Source: Ruegeria sp. THAF33 (GTDB lineage Bacteria; Pseudomonadota; Alphaproteobacteria; Rhodobacterales; Rhodobacteraceae). From it: DNA of 64,000 bases. Under the pieces are notes generated by a model that was not told the origin of the DNA, did not search any database, and saw only the letters and a program-made list of their open reading frames with translations. The stretch spans positions 124,001 to 188,000 of the forward strand of contig NZ_CP045386.1 in the NCBI RefSeq assembly GCF_009363615.1, in the 5' to 3' direction. Positions 25,570 to 34,432 of the stretch are shown here, piece after piece. How positions within the stretch are numbered: position 1 is the stretch's first letter; each line of letters starts with the position of its first letter. Both the position numbers and the translations under genes were made by a program.

Positions 25570-25842
25570 ATGTGCTTCAAGAAAGCTTTCCAAGCACTGG
25601 CCGCACTTATGCTCGTCGGCGCCTGCACCGAAACAACGTCGATATCTGCAGAAAGCGAGCCCGGAACGCTTTCCCGAGTTCCTGACGCCGTTGCCCAGAT
25701 CGCTGCTCCGGGCCAGGACCTGAACGCCGTTAAAATCATGCCTGAGGACGGTTGCTATTGGTATCGCTACGTGGGGCCGGTTGAAACAACCTACCTGCCA
25801 CTCAGGACTATTGAAGGGCGCCCAATCTGTACGCGCGCCTGA
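25570..25842 (+). CDS. Small lipoprotein of unknown function
   Basis: 90-aa protein with a lipoprotein signal: hydrophobic core and lipobox LVGAC with the modified Cys at 19. The mature part is about 70 aa and ends in a Cys (GRPICTRA); an internal GCYWYRY gives a possible disulfide partner. No known domain was seen. It converges with the second L,D-transpeptidase gene. A lipoprotein of similar size, also ending in a Cys-bearing tail, is encoded at 27202-27405. Confidence 0.65.
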   Translation: MCFKKAFQALAALMLVGACTETTSISAESEPGTLSRVPDAVAQIAAPGQDLNAVKIMPEDGCYWYRYVGPVETTYLPLRTIEGRPICTRA

Positions 25843-25852
25843 CAAGCGCCTA

Positions 25853-26506
25853 TCAGCTGGTCGCGGTCAGAAGGCGCTCGGGAGGGTAGAGATGAGCCGT
25901 GGACCCTGGCCTGACACGATCATAAAGCCCGATGATATGTGGCATCGCCATCCTTACGCAGCCAGAACTTGCGCGACCTCCGATAGATCTTGGATAAGGC
26001 GTTCCGTGAATTCGCAGGTATGTGTCGCGACCACCTTCGAACAGATAAAACGCCCTTGATCCCAATGGGTTTGTCGGCCCACCGGGCACACCATCTGCGA
26101 ATTGCGCATATTCATCAGGGTCGCGTTCAATCATTTCGGCTGTAGGAGTCCAACGCGGCCATTTGGCCTTTCGCTTGATTGTGTAGACACCGGGCTCGTA
26201 AAGATTGCCTCGGGCAATGGCTACGCCGTAACGCATTGCTGTGCCACCGTCTTCGATGAAATACAGATATCGTGCCACCGCGTCGACATGAATGTCACCC
26301 GGAATAAGTGGTCGATTGGTTTGCACACGCTGAGGCAGGAAACGTGGGTGTAACCCCCAGGGATTGGATGTTGCGGGATCAAAATTGGCTGGCGTTACTT
26401 GCGCATCCCACTCCGACCATTGCGAGGCCGCCGCCGACGTCACTCCAAAAACCGGCTGAGAGAAAATGGCGAGCGAACTTGCAACAAAATGTCGTCTGGT
26501 CAGCAT
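25853..26506 (-). CDS. Second L,D-transpeptidase (ErfK/YbiS type), exported
   Basis: 217-aa enzyme with a twin-arginine leader (MLTRRHFVASSLAIFSQP). The catalytic block is HGTPYPRSIG followed by SSGCVRM, whose Cys is the nucleophile. FLPQRV and the preceding segment resemble the substrate-side region of ErfK/YbiS/YcfS/YnhG proteins. ATG 26506 has AGGAGCG upstream. Unlike the first transpeptidase, no CueR-type box precedes it on its strand; the box at 26820 faces the other way. Two divergent transpeptidases in one copper island are notable. Confidence 0.88.
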   Translation of the reverse strand: MLTRRHFVASSLAIFSQPVFGVTSAAASQWSEWDAQVTPANFDPATSNPWGLHPRFLPQRVQTNRPLIPGDIHVDAVARYLYFIEDGGTAMRYGVAIARGNLYEPGVYTIKRKAKWPRWTPTAEMIERDPDEYAQFADGVPGGPTNPLGSRAFYLFEGGRDTYLRIHGTPYPRSIGGRASSGCVRMAMPHIIGLYDRVRPGSTAHLYPPERLLTATS

Positions 26507-26819
26507 TTATAGCGCTCCTGTTGCCTGGTTGGTGTCTGGAGTTAGTACCCAGGGGATTAGACAATCCGCGACGGGGGAAGATTTGTCCATTCAATTATTC
26601 GTTCGATACCGCTTCGACCCACCCGCGAGTTTTCAAGGCATAAAGTAACCTAGGCAGCTTCGTGTTTAACCTGAAACTTCACCAAGCGTCGGGACGACAA
26701 TGCCTGCTGTTCATACCCCTAAAATCTTCCCTGTTCCGGCCGTGTCTATGCACCAAGTAAGGCCCAAGCAAATGCTGGACTGGTTTGACAGCGTCAAATT
26801 CGCTTCGCGCCAAAACAGC
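26507..26819. other. Divergent intergenic region, no gene seen
   Basis: About 310 bp between the second transpeptidase and the CueR-type promoter at 26820. Short open frames here have no ribosome sites or coding character. It must contain the transpeptidase promoter, but I could not assign -35/-10 elements with confidence. Confidence 0.5.
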
Positions 26820-26850
26820 TTGACCTTCCATCGTGGGAAGGCGTTAGCAG
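26820..26850 (+). promoter_or_regulatory. CueR-dependent promoter of a small membrane protein/lipoprotein pair
   Basis: TTGACC at 26820-26825, a 19-bp spacer with TTCCATCGTGGGAA, then TAGCAG at 26845-26850. It lies 30 bp before the GTG start of the next gene. Confidence 0.75.
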
Positions 26851-26880
26851 AGGTCTCCAATCCGAATTTTGGAGTTGAAT

Positions 26881-27192
26881 GTGAAAGAAAATCAGATTGC
26901 AGACGCGCCGCAGGCGTCAACACCGGTTAGCGGCGGCAAGATCCTGAAATGGGGCATGATGGTATGTTGCATTGCCATGATAACGCCGATCGTTCTCTAC
27001 TTCATCGCCGGCGGGACGGTTGGCGGGCTTTCTGAATCCTTGGGTCTTTTCGCACCGTTGATCCTGTGCCTCGGAGCCCATTTCTTTATGCACAAGGCGA
27101 TGGGAAAATCCTGTCATTCGAACAAATCTGAATCGGAAAGACCAAAGGCAACAGACGCCGCGGTCGGACCGAACCCAGTACACCGGCAATAA
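26881..27192 (+). CDS. Two-helix membrane protein with Cys/His motifs (DUF2933-like)
   Basis: 103-aa membrane protein. I chose GTG 26881 because GGAG lies 6 nt upstream; an in-frame TTG at 26869 overlaps that site. Helix 1 reads KWGMMVCCIAMITPIVLYF and helix 2 APLILCLGAHFFMH, followed by KSCHSNKS. Cys pairs inside the membrane and a His/Cys edge resemble small DUF2933-type proteins in copper and silver islands; the family assignment is tentative. It is followed within 10 bp by a lipoprotein gene. Confidence 0.65.
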   Translation: MKENQIADAPQASTPVSGGKILKWGMMVCCIAMITPIVLYFIAGGTVGGLSESLGLFAPLILCLGAHFFMHKAMGKSCHSNKSESERPKATDAAVGPNPVHRQ

Positions 27193-27201
27193 TCTTCAAT
27201 C

Positions 27202-27405
27202 ATGAAGCTTTGGTGCTCAAGGTTGGCCGCCATGTCGCTGGCCGCTCTTTCGCTGGCGGCTTGCGCACCACGCCCTAAACTATGCCCGCTGCAACCGCCG
27301 CAGCCTGAATACGCCCTGCCCCAAGGTTGCCGGGTTCAATGGGAGGGCGCGGATGGCGGGGCCTATTTCATCTGCGAAGACGGGCGCGAAGGTTTCGTGA
27401 GCTGA
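27202..27405 (+). CDS. Small Cys-containing lipoprotein
   Basis: 67-aa product. The signal peptide ends in lipobox SLAAC (modified Cys21), followed by a Pro-rich stretch (PRPKLCPLQPPQPEYALP) and a short compact end with CRVQWEG and YFICEDGREGF. Three Cys remain in the mature part. It lies between the small membrane protein and scsB, probably in the same CueR-controlled unit. Function unknown. Confidence 0.65.
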   Translation: MKLWCSRLAAMSLAALSLAACAPRPKLCPLQPPQPEYALPQGCRVQWEGADGGAYFICEDGREGFVS

Positions 27406-27431
27406 TCGTGGGGATGTGACATTCCGGCTCG

Positions 27432-27462
27432 TTGACCCTCCAGCGCTGGAATCTGGCAGAGA
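27432..27462 (+). promoter_or_regulatory. CueR-dependent promoter of scsB
   Basis: TTGACC at 27432-27437 is followed by a spacer carrying the perfect dyad TCCAGCGCTGGA. The -10 at 19 bp would be CAGAGA (27457-27462), which is weak. It starts 27 bp after the lipoprotein stop, giving scsB its own copper-responsive promoter. Confidence 0.75.
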
Positions 27463-27492
27463 CGGGTGCAAAACAACCGATGGCAACGCGCA

Positions 27493-29619
27493 ATGGCAAG
27501 AACACTCCTAAATTTATGTATTATGATCTTGGGGTTAATCTTTGGCCAGACTTCCGCCGGGACAAGCCTTGCAGCTACATCCCAAGCGTATGAATCAGAG
27601 CCCCTGATCGCACACATAATTACCGCGCAGGACGGGATCGCGCCTGACGTCAAGACGATCACTGCAGGACTGCATCTGAAACTGGGCGAAGATTGGAAAA
27701 CCTACTGGAAATCGCCTGGTGAGGTGGGAATTCCGCCCAAGATCACTTGGAACGGCTCGCAAAACGTCAGCGACGTACAGTTTCACTGGCCCGCGCCGAT
27801 CCGTTTTCGCGCCTTCGGGATCGAGAATTTCGGGTACAAGGACGAAGTGGTCTTTCCGCTGACCGTCACACTCGAGAACCCCGGAGCGCCAGTTGACTTG
27901 AAGGCCGCTGTGACAACGCTGATCTGTTCCGATATCTGTGTGCCGGTCGAGTTTTCGCTGGACTTGTCGCTGACTCAGGGAACGGGTCGGGATCAGGACT
28001 CGGCCCGGCTTATAAATGCCTTTCTGTCGCGGGTGCCAACCACGGGAAACACAAGCGGAATGAAGTCCGACGCTGCGACTCTGGATACCGAGTCCGAGAT
28101 GCTGACGCTGAATTTCACCAGCGACCTGCCCTTTGATGCGCCTGATGTCTTTCCCGACATGGGACGTGATACCGCGTTTGGTGCACCCGACATCCGGCTC
28201 GCTGGCGACAGGCGTCAGCTATGGGTGCAATTCCCGGTCCTCGCTCTGGCACAGGCCCCCCCCTCCTTGTCCGTCACGGTTACCGACACCAACCGCGTGG
28301 CCGAGTTTTCGCCCCGTACCGACGCTCCCCCTACCCCGCCACCATATGAGATCGCGGCCGCCGAAACTTCAGCCAGCGCGCTGGTCTGGATCATTTTGCT
28401 GGCGGTGGGCGGCGGGTTGATTCTGAATGTCATGCCCTGCGTACTGCCAGTGCTTTCGATCAAGCTTTCCTCGGCGGTAAAGGCTCGCGACCGCTCTGCG
28501 GCTCAGATTCGCGCCGGGTTCCTGGCTTCGGCAGCCGGAATCCTGACATTCATGTGGCTGTTGGCGGCTATCACCATTGCGGCGCGGTCGCTGGGCTATT
28601 CCGTCGGCTGGGGCATCCAGTTCCAGAATCCGCTTTTCCTTGCGGTGATGATCGTGGTGCTGGCGGTTTTTGCAGCCAGCCTCGCGGGCCTGTTCGAGAT
28701 CACGCTGCCGCAGTCGCTGAACACCCGGCTGGCCCATGTCGAAAAGGGCCGCGTGTCGCTGGTCGGGGATTTCCTGACCGGAACTTTTTCAGCAGTTCTG
28801 GCGACGCCCTGCTCGGCCCCCTTCCTCGGCACGGCGGTGGCCTTTGCCTTGACCGGCCGACCGGTGGATATCGTGGCGATCTTCACCGCAATGGGGGTTG
28901 GGCTGGCCATTCCTTACTTGCTGGTTGCAGTACACCCGAAACTCACCGCCGCTCTGCCTAAACCGGGGCGTTGGATGGTGGGATTAAAATGGGCCCTGTC
29001 GGCGGCACTGCTGACCACGATCGGCTGGTTGGTCTGGGTGATGGTCGGGGTGGCCGGAGACACTGCTGCAACTGCTACCGTGCTGGCTGCAACTGTGCTG
29101 GTCCTGTTGATCTGGAAAAGTACGATGATGCCACCCGTTCTGCGCTGGACAGCCCTGTTGCTGACGCTGACCGCAGCGTTTGCTGCACCGGTTGTGATTG
29201 CCGGCAAAGACCGGTCCAAGCTGCTTGAGCCAGCCGGAGAGATCCCATGGATTACCTTCAGCCGCTCCGAAATCGCCCGCCTTGTTTCGCGCGGCGAGGT
29301 GGTTTTCGTCGATGTCACAGCCGATTGGTGTTTGACCTGCAAGGCCAACAAAGCGCTGGTTCTGGAACGCGGCGAGGTTCTGGCAACACTGCAATCGGAC
29401 AAAGCAATTCCGATGCAGGCCGACTGGACCCGCCCCGACGATGTGATCGCCCGGTTCCTTGAGGACAATGGCCGGTTCGGGATCCCCTTCAACATCGTCT
29501 ACGGCCCGTCGGCCCCCGAAGGCATCGCCCTGCCAGAGATCTTGACCACGAACGCCATTCTCGGCGCGATGGAACAGGCCGCGCCGATTGCGGGCGGAGC
29601 TGTGGAAAGCGGATCCTGA
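27493..29619 (+). CDS. scsB: ScsB/DsbD-like transmembrane thiol-disulfide reductase
   Basis: 708-aa inner-membrane protein that moves electrons from cytosolic thioredoxin to periplasmic thiols. The periplasmic N-terminal domain has CSDICVPV. The eight-helix membrane domain carries the paired Cys motifs MPCVLPVLSIK and ATPCSAPFLG. The C-terminal thioredoxin-like domain has WCLTC. This is the ScsB form of DsbD (long N-terminal domain), expected to reduce ScsC encoded at 19641-20369. ATG 27493 places the signal segment at the N-terminus; a GTG at 27466 would lie at the predicted transcription start. Confidence 0.9.
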   Translation: MARTLLNLCIMILGLIFGQTSAGTSLAATSQAYESEPLIAHIITAQDGIAPDVKTITAGLHLKLGEDWKTYWKSPGEVGIPPKITWNGSQNVSDVQFHWPAPIRFRAFGIENFGYKDEVVFPLTVTLENPGAPVDLKAAVTTLICSDICVPVEFSLDLSLTQGTGRDQDSARLINAFLSRVPTTGNTSGMKSDAATLDTESEMLTLNFTSDLPFDAPDVFPDMGRDTAFGAPDIRLAGDRRQLWVQFPVLALAQAPPSLSVTVTDTNRVAEFSPRTDAPPTPPPYEIAAAETSASALVWIILLAVGGGLILNVMPCVLPVLSIKLSSAVKARDRSAAQIRAGFLASAAGILTFMWLLAAITIAARSLGYSVGWGIQFQNPLFLAVMIVVLAVFAASLAGLFEITLPQSLNTRLAHVEKGRVSLVGDFLTGTFSAVLATPCSAPFLGTAVAFALTGRPVDIVAIFTAMGVGLAIPYLLVAVHPKLTAALPKPGRWMVGLKWALSAALLTTIGWLVWVMVGVAGDTAATATVLAATVLVLLIWKSTMMPPVLRWTALLLTLTAAFAAPVVIAGKDRSKLLEPAGEIPWITFSRSEIARLVSRGEVVFVDVTADWCLTCKANKALVLERGEVLATLQSDKAIPMQADWTRPDDVIARFLEDNGRFGIPFNIVYGPSAPEGIALPEILTTNAILGAMEQAAPIAGGAVESGS

Positions 29620-29628
29620 CCCCGGAGT

Positions 29629-30087
29629 TCACATATCCCGGATGCGATTGCTCTGCTGCGCCAAACGCATGGTCTCGTGCTCTTCCATATCCAGTAGTGC
29701 TTGAAGGAGTTCGCGTGCCTCGGGTATCTCGGCACGCCCTTGCAAATACCGATATAAATCGATCACCTGATTGTGAAGATCGAAGACCGCTTCGCAGATC
29801 TCATCGACGCTCATCTGTGCGAACGGTCTGTCGCAGGTGCGATGTGGGTCGATCGGCTCATGGCCCAAATAGTCATATACCCACGTGTTGAGCGCTTTGG
29901 GATCGGCTCGTTTCACGAAGCCATCGATGATTTTCTCCAAAGCAGCCTCATGGTCGGCGAGGTAGGTAAGCAACATCCTGACCAGTTCCTGCTCGGACTG
30001 TGTCGAACAGTGGGCCAAACATTCAGCGAGCCAATGATGCATTTCCCGCGTCCAGACAATTAGATCAGAAAACGTTTCAACTTTCAT
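29629..30087 (-). CDS. Uncharacterised alpha-helical protein, ferritin/hemerythrin-like appearance
   Basis: 152-aa soluble protein, predicted almost entirely helical. It has His/Glu-bearing segments TREMHHWLAECLAH, LTYLADHEAALEKII, VFDLHNQVIDLYRYL and LLDMEEHETMRLAQQ. The spacing suggests a four-helix bundle with carboxylate/His pairs, as in ferritin-like or hemerythrin-like proteins, but no exact family was recognised. It lies downstream of ccmI (115 bp gap) on the same strand and may be the last gene of that operon. A metal or O2-related role is inference. Confidence 0.65.
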   Translation of the reverse strand: MKVETFSDLIVWTREMHHWLAECLAHCSTQSEQELVRMLLTYLADHEAALEKIIDGFVKRADPKALNTWVYDYLGHEPIDPHRTCDRPFAQMSVDEICEAVFDLHNQVIDLYRYLQGRAEIPEARELLQALLDMEEHETMRLAQQSNRIRDM

Positions 30088-30202
30088 GGTCTCAACCTCC
30101 TAAAGATCGGCATGCGAAAGCCTAAACCGGCATTTTCCAGATGCTCACTGGGCATCGAAGCGCAAAGTCGGCGCCGGCCCGACCCACGCCAGGCTGCGGG
30201 AT

Positions 30203-31351
30203 TCAACCCCCCAGTTCCAGCAATGCCCGGTCGATTGCCACCTTGCGCGGATCCTCCTGCGGCAGGTCATCCGCCAGATCCCTTGCCCTGCCATAGGCGT
30301 TCCGGGCGCCGTCGGTCTCGCCCAGCACCGAATAGGCGTTGCCCAGCCGCATCCAGCCGTCCAGATCGCCTGGGTTTTCCTGCATCCGGCTCGCCAGCCG
30401 TTCGACCATCGAGCGGATGAAGGCCTGCCGATCTTCGTCGGACATCTCCTCGGCCGTCGCCACTTGATCGGCAGTTGGGCCGGGCATGGAAGGGGCAAAA
30501 GCCGCCAGATCCACCGGCGCCCGTCCGATCGACGGGGCGATGCGGTTAAGCTGGGCCACAAAACTCTCCATCCATGGCCGGAACTCCTCTTCGGCGTCGA
30601 TCCGTGTCTTCAGTAGATCATAGGCCTCATCAGGCGATCCAGCCTGCTCCAGACCAACGGCTTTGTAGAATGTCGCTGCTGGGTTCGATGGGTCCAGTTC
30701 CAAGGCTCGTTCAAACGCCCGATCGGCCTTGGGCGTAACGACACCGTCATCGGCATAGACCAACGCCTCGCCATATTGCGACACCAGCGCTGAATTCGCA
30801 TTGGGTCGGTCCAGCAACCCCTCGAACGCGTCTGCGGCATCTCCAAAGCGTCCCATACGCATATAGGTCTGAGCCAACAACACCCATCCCTCGGTTGGTC
30901 CGCCGGTTTCATCCGCCTCGAGCCGCGACTTCAGGCGCACGGCAAGGTCGGCGATTTCACGGGCTTCCGCCTGCTCCCCCTCGCGTTGGGCAAATGGCTG
31001 GCTGGGGATGTCGGGATTACCCAGTTGCCAATAAAGACCGGCTCCGAGTGCTGGAACTGCCAGCGCGGCAAGTAGAATCAGTGCACGCCCGGAATGGCCC
31101 ATCATCGCTTTGTCGTCCGATTGCCGGTCAATCGCCTTCAGGCGACGTTCTATCTCGGCTCTGGCGGCCTTGGCTTCTTCGGCCGAGATAATTCCTCGTT
31201 CAAGGTCCTTCTCAACTTCGCCGATCTGGTCGGAAAAGATGGCAGAGGCGCTTTCGCGTCTCGACAAGTCCGAGGTCTTGCGCCCCATACCGGAGAGGGC
31301 GAGCGTCAGAAACACCGCCGCGGCCATGAATGAAAAGATAATCCAGATCAT
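30203..31351 (-). CDS. ccmI: Cytochrome c maturation protein CcmI
   Basis: 382-aa membrane protein. The first helix is MIWIIFSFMAAAVFLTL, followed by a cytosolic coiled-coil loop (ARAEIERRLKAID), a second helix near 85-105 and a large periplasmic TPR region (WVLLAQTYMRMGRFGDA, ALELDPSNPAA). CcmI chaperones apocytochrome c to the CcmF haem-ligation complex. The start overlaps the CcmH stop by 4 nt. A longer upstream reading would run into ccmH and is rejected. Confidence 0.92.
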   Translation of the reverse strand: MIWIIFSFMAAAVFLTLALSGMGRKTSDLSRRESASAIFSDQIGEVEKDLERGIISAEEAKAARAEIERRLKAIDRQSDDKAMMGHSGRALILLAALAVPALGAGLYWQLGNPDIPSQPFAQREGEQAEAREIADLAVRLKSRLEADETGGPTEGWVLLAQTYMRMGRFGDAADAFEGLLDRPNANSALVSQYGEALVYADDGVVTPKADRAFERALELDPSNPAATFYKAVGLEQAGSPDEAYDLLKTRIDAEEEFRPWMESFVAQLNRIAPSIGRAPVDLAAFAPSMPGPTADQVATAEEMSDEDRQAFIRSMVERLASRMQENPGDLDGWMRLGNAYSVLGETDGARNAYGRARDLADDLPQEDPRKVAIDRALLELGG

Positions 31352-31836
31352 GCGCGCGGCTCCGTGAGTGAATGGTTTTCGGGATTCCGTTCTTCGCTCG
31401 CGCCGCGTTCCGTCTCTTGTTTTCGCGACTTCCGATATCGGCGCGCATTTTGGGTCAATACCGCTGCAGTCGCGATACCACCCAGCCCCAGGATGACGAT
31501 AGGCGCAACCCACAGAATGTAAGTTGATGGCTTCCATGGCGGGTTGAACAGAACATAGTCGCCATAACGCGCAACCAGAAAATCCATAACCTGCTGGTCC
31601 GAGTCACCTGCCACCAGCCGTTCGCGCACAAGCAGACGAAAGTCGCGCGCCACCCCGGCGTTGGAACTGTCGATGTCTTGGTTCTGGCACACCACGCAGC
31701 GCACCTGTTTTGAAATCGCCCGGGCCCGCTCTTCCAAAACCGGATCTACAAGTATCTCGTCGGGCTCAACCGCGAATGCCGGCTGCGACACCAGCGTCGC
31801 CAGAGTGACTGCGGTAATTACAATTCGACGTATCAT
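31348..31836 (-). CDS. ccmH: Cytochrome c maturation thioreductase CcmH
   Basis: 162-aa protein with a signal segment, the RCVVCQNQ active-site motif (CXXC for reducing apocytochrome haem-site thiols), the conserved NPPWKPSTYILW segment and a C-terminal membrane anchor. It has the short CcmH form without fused CcmI, as in alphaproteobacteria where CcmI is separate. Overlaps ccmG and ccmI by 4 nt each, so the genes are translationally coupled. Confidence 0.93.
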   Translation of the reverse strand: MIRRIVITAVTLATLVSQPAFAVEPDEILVDPVLEERARAISKQVRCVVCQNQDIDSSNAGVARDFRLLVRERLVAGDSDQQVMDFLVARYGDYVLFNPPWKPSTYILWVAPIVILGLGGIATAAVLTQNARRYRKSRKQETERGASEERNPENHSLTEPRA

Positions 31837-32402
31837 GACGCCTCTCCTCCGACCGCCCGCGCCTGATCCAGCGCGGTGCGCATCTTTGAAATTGCCTCGT
31901 CGCCCAGCACCGGGCCGACAAAACGGAATACGACCTTGCCCGCGCCATCAATCACAAAGGTCTCCGGTACGCCGGAAATCCCCCATTCGATCCCGGCTCG
32001 GCCGTCCAGGTCGGAACCGATGCGCTCATAAGGGTTGCCCAGATCGTCGAGCCATTTCCGCGCGCCCTGCGGCTTGTCTTTGTAGTTAATGCCCATCAGG
32101 CGAATGCCCTCATCGCGCACCATACGCGTCAGCACCGCATGTTCGGCCCGGCAGGGCACGCACCAGGACGCAAACACGTTGACCACGATCGGAACTGACC
32201 CGTCATTTTCCACCAGATCGGTACTGGACAGCCCGTGGGTATCCAGCCCATCGACCGGCGGCAAGTCGAACTCAGGCACCGGCTGCGAGATCAAAACAGA
32301 CGGGATTTCGTTTGGATCGCGATCGGGATTCAGTCCCCATAGCAGGAAGGCACCCAGGATGCCGGCAATCGTAATTGGGAACAGTGCAAATAGACGTTTC
32401 AT
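31833..32402 (-). CDS. ccmG: Cytochrome c maturation thioredoxin CcmG/DsbE
   Basis: 189-aa membrane-anchored periplasmic thioredoxin. Anchor at about 4-24, active site WCVPC (Cys81, Cys84), cis-Pro in SGVPETFVID, and the acidic GIEWGISG segment typical of CcmG. It supplies reductant for CXXCH motifs before haem attachment, probably receiving electrons from a DsbD/CcdA-like protein such as ScsB encoded nearby. ATG 32402 has a GGAG/AGGG-type site and lies 5 bp after the CcmF stop. Confidence 0.92.
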   Translation of the reverse strand: MKRLFALFPITIAGILGAFLLWGLNPDRDPNEIPSVLISQPVPEFDLPPVDGLDTHGLSSTDLVENDGSVPIVVNVFASWCVPCRAEHAVLTRMVRDEGIRLMGINYKDKPQGARKWLDDLGNPYERIGSDLDGRAGIEWGISGVPETFVIDGAGKVVFRFVGPVLGDEAISKMRTALDQARAVGGEAS

Positions 32403-32406
32403 TGCC

Positions 32407-34401
32407 CTACTCCGCCGCCACCGGAATGGAGCCCTGCCCAGTCCGTTTTCGTGGTGCACCGACGCGTAGACGCCGATCGGTGAGTGACAAGACCCCACCC
32501 AATGCCAACAATCCTGAACCTATCCAGATCCAGACCACCAATGGCTCATACAAGATACGCAGGGTCCATTTGCTCTGTTCTGATTCCGCCGCCGGTTCCG
32601 ATATCGAGGCGTAAAGGTCCCCTGCCAACGTCGTTCGAATTGCCGACTCGGTCGTACTGGTACCCGCCACGAGATAGGCCCTGCGCTCGGGTTGAAGCGT
32701 GGTGACATAAGCGCCATCGCGAAATACCGTCAGTGTGGCCGTGCGAGACAGATAGTTCGGACCGCGAAGCTGTTCCACACCGTCAAAACGCACGTCGAAC
32801 CCTGCTATCTCAATCTGTGTTCCGGGCTCGGCAAAAGTCACGACCTCGGATTTCCAAGCGCTGGACCCGATAAAGCCGATCATACAGACAGCCAACCCCG
32901 CATGGGCCACGACCATGCCGTAATGAGAACGCGGTAGGTTGCGGGCCCGACGCAGGGACTCGGCCAACGGCGCCTCACCCAATTTAATTCGGCTGGCCCA
33001 CTCTGTCAGCACAGCGCCCAGCAACCAAACCGCAAGGCCGATCGACACTACCGCCAAGGCTGGGCCGCCGGTATCCAGATACCACACAAGCAACGCTACG
33101 AGCAGGCTAACCCCGGCCACCCATTTGAGCCGGCCCAGAACACCGCGCAAATCCGCCCGCTTCCATGACAACAGCGGCCCAATCCCCATTACAACGACCA
33201 GAACCAGCATGATCGGCACGAAACTGGCGTTGTAATAAGGTGGTCCAACCGAAATCTTTTCACCTGTCACAGCCTCAAGCAAAAGCGGATAAAGCGTACC
33301 GAATAGAACCGTCGCCGTTGCGGTGGCCAGCAGCAGGTTGTTAATAAGCAAACCGGCCTCGCGGCTGATCGGGGCAAAAAGACCGCCGCCCTCCATCTCC
33401 GGTGCGCGTATGGCAAACAGCGTCAATGAACCACCGATCGCGACAGCCAACAGCGCCAAGATGTAAATGCCGCGTTCGGGATCGACCGAAAACGCATGGA
33501 CCGATGTAAGCAAGCCTGAGCGGACAATGAATGTCCCCAACAAGGACAACGAGAAGGTCAAAACGGCCAGTAGGATCGTCCAACTTTTGAAGCTGCCGCG
33601 CTTTTCGGTCACAATGGCCGAATGGAACAGCGCTGTGCCAGCAAGCCAGGGCATAAACGAGACATTCTCGACCGGATCCCAGAACCACCAGCCGCCCCAA
33701 CCCAGTTCGTAATAGGCCCACCAGCTGCCCAGAACGATACCAAGTGTAAGAAACACCCAGGCCGCCAATGTCCAGGGTCGGACCCACCGCGCCCATGCCG
33801 GATCGACCCGCCCCTCAATCAGGGCAGCCACGGCGAAAGAAAATACGATCGAGAAGCCGACATAACCCAGGTATAGGAACGGCGGGTGCATAGCCAGGCC
33901 GACATCCTGCAACAGCGGATTTAAATCCTGACCATCCAGCGGTGCCGGAAACACCCGGTCGAACGGGTTCGAGGTGAACAGCATGAATGACAGGAACCCC
34001 GCACTGATCCAGGCCTGCACTGCCAGAGTGCGCGCCTTGAGTTTCAGCGGGATGTTCCGAGCCAACAGAGACACACCCAGCCCGAAAATCACCAATATCA
34101 GAATCCACAACAGCAGCGACCCTTCGTGGCTACCCCAGGTCGCAGCCACCTTGAAAAGCATCGGTTTCAGCGAATGAGAATTGCTGGCCACATTTAGCAC
34201 AGTGAAATCGCTGACCACGAAGGACCACATTAGAGCGGCGAAGGCGATAGCAACCAGCGCTGTCAGCAGGACCGAGGTCGCAGATGCCGATCGCATCCAC
34301 ATGACATTGTTCCGGGCTGCTCCAATCAAGGGTAATACGCTTTGCACCAAGGACACGGCCAGGGCAAGCGCCAGGGCGAACTGCCCGATTTCCGGTATCA
34401 T
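32407..34401 (-). CDS. ccmF: Haem lyase CcmF
   Basis: 664-aa polytopic membrane protein of the haem handling family. The WWD motif GWGGWWFWDPVEN, conserved periplasmic His residues and the following GTFIVRSG are all seen. CcmF ligates haem to apocytochrome c with CcmH and CcmI. ATG 34401 follows GGAGGGATTGG and gives an N-terminal helix. First gene of ccmFGHI; ccmABCDE are not in the window. A CueR-type promoter lies 32-62 bp upstream, which is unusual for a cytochrome c maturation operon. Confidence 0.94.
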   Translation of the reverse strand: MIPEIGQFALALALAVSLVQSVLPLIGAARNNVMWMRSASATSVLLTALVAIAFAALMWSFVVSDFTVLNVASNSHSLKPMLFKVAATWGSHEGSLLLWILILVIFGLGVSLLARNIPLKLKARTLAVQAWISAGFLSFMLFTSNPFDRVFPAPLDGQDLNPLLQDVGLAMHPPFLYLGYVGFSIVFSFAVAALIEGRVDPAWARWVRPWTLAAWVFLTLGIVLGSWWAYYELGWGGWWFWDPVENVSFMPWLAGTALFHSAIVTEKRGSFKSWTILLAVLTFSLSLLGTFIVRSGLLTSVHAFSVDPERGIYILALLAVAIGGSLTLFAIRAPEMEGGGLFAPISREAGLLINNLLLATATATVLFGTLYPLLLEAVTGEKISVGPPYYNASFVPIMLVLVVVMGIGPLLSWKRADLRGVLGRLKWVAGVSLLVALLVWYLDTGGPALAVVSIGLAVWLLGAVLTEWASRIKLGEAPLAESLRRARNLPRSHYGMVVAHAGLAVCMIGFIGSSAWKSEVVTFAEPGTQIEIAGFDVRFDGVEQLRGPNYLSRTATLTVFRDGAYVTTLQPERRAYLVAGTSTTESAIRTTLAGDLYASISEPAAESEQSKWTLRILYEPLVVWIWIGSGLLALGGVLSLTDRRLRVGAPRKRTGQGSIPVAAE

Positions 34402-34432
34402 TCCAATCCCTCCGGATTTCCGGTTTTGCGGC

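Noticed and set aside
25245..25739. Minus-strand frame of 164 codons
   Set aside because: It overlaps the lipoprotein gene and the CueR-type promoter; the opposite-strand lipoprotein has a clear lipobox and explains the region better.
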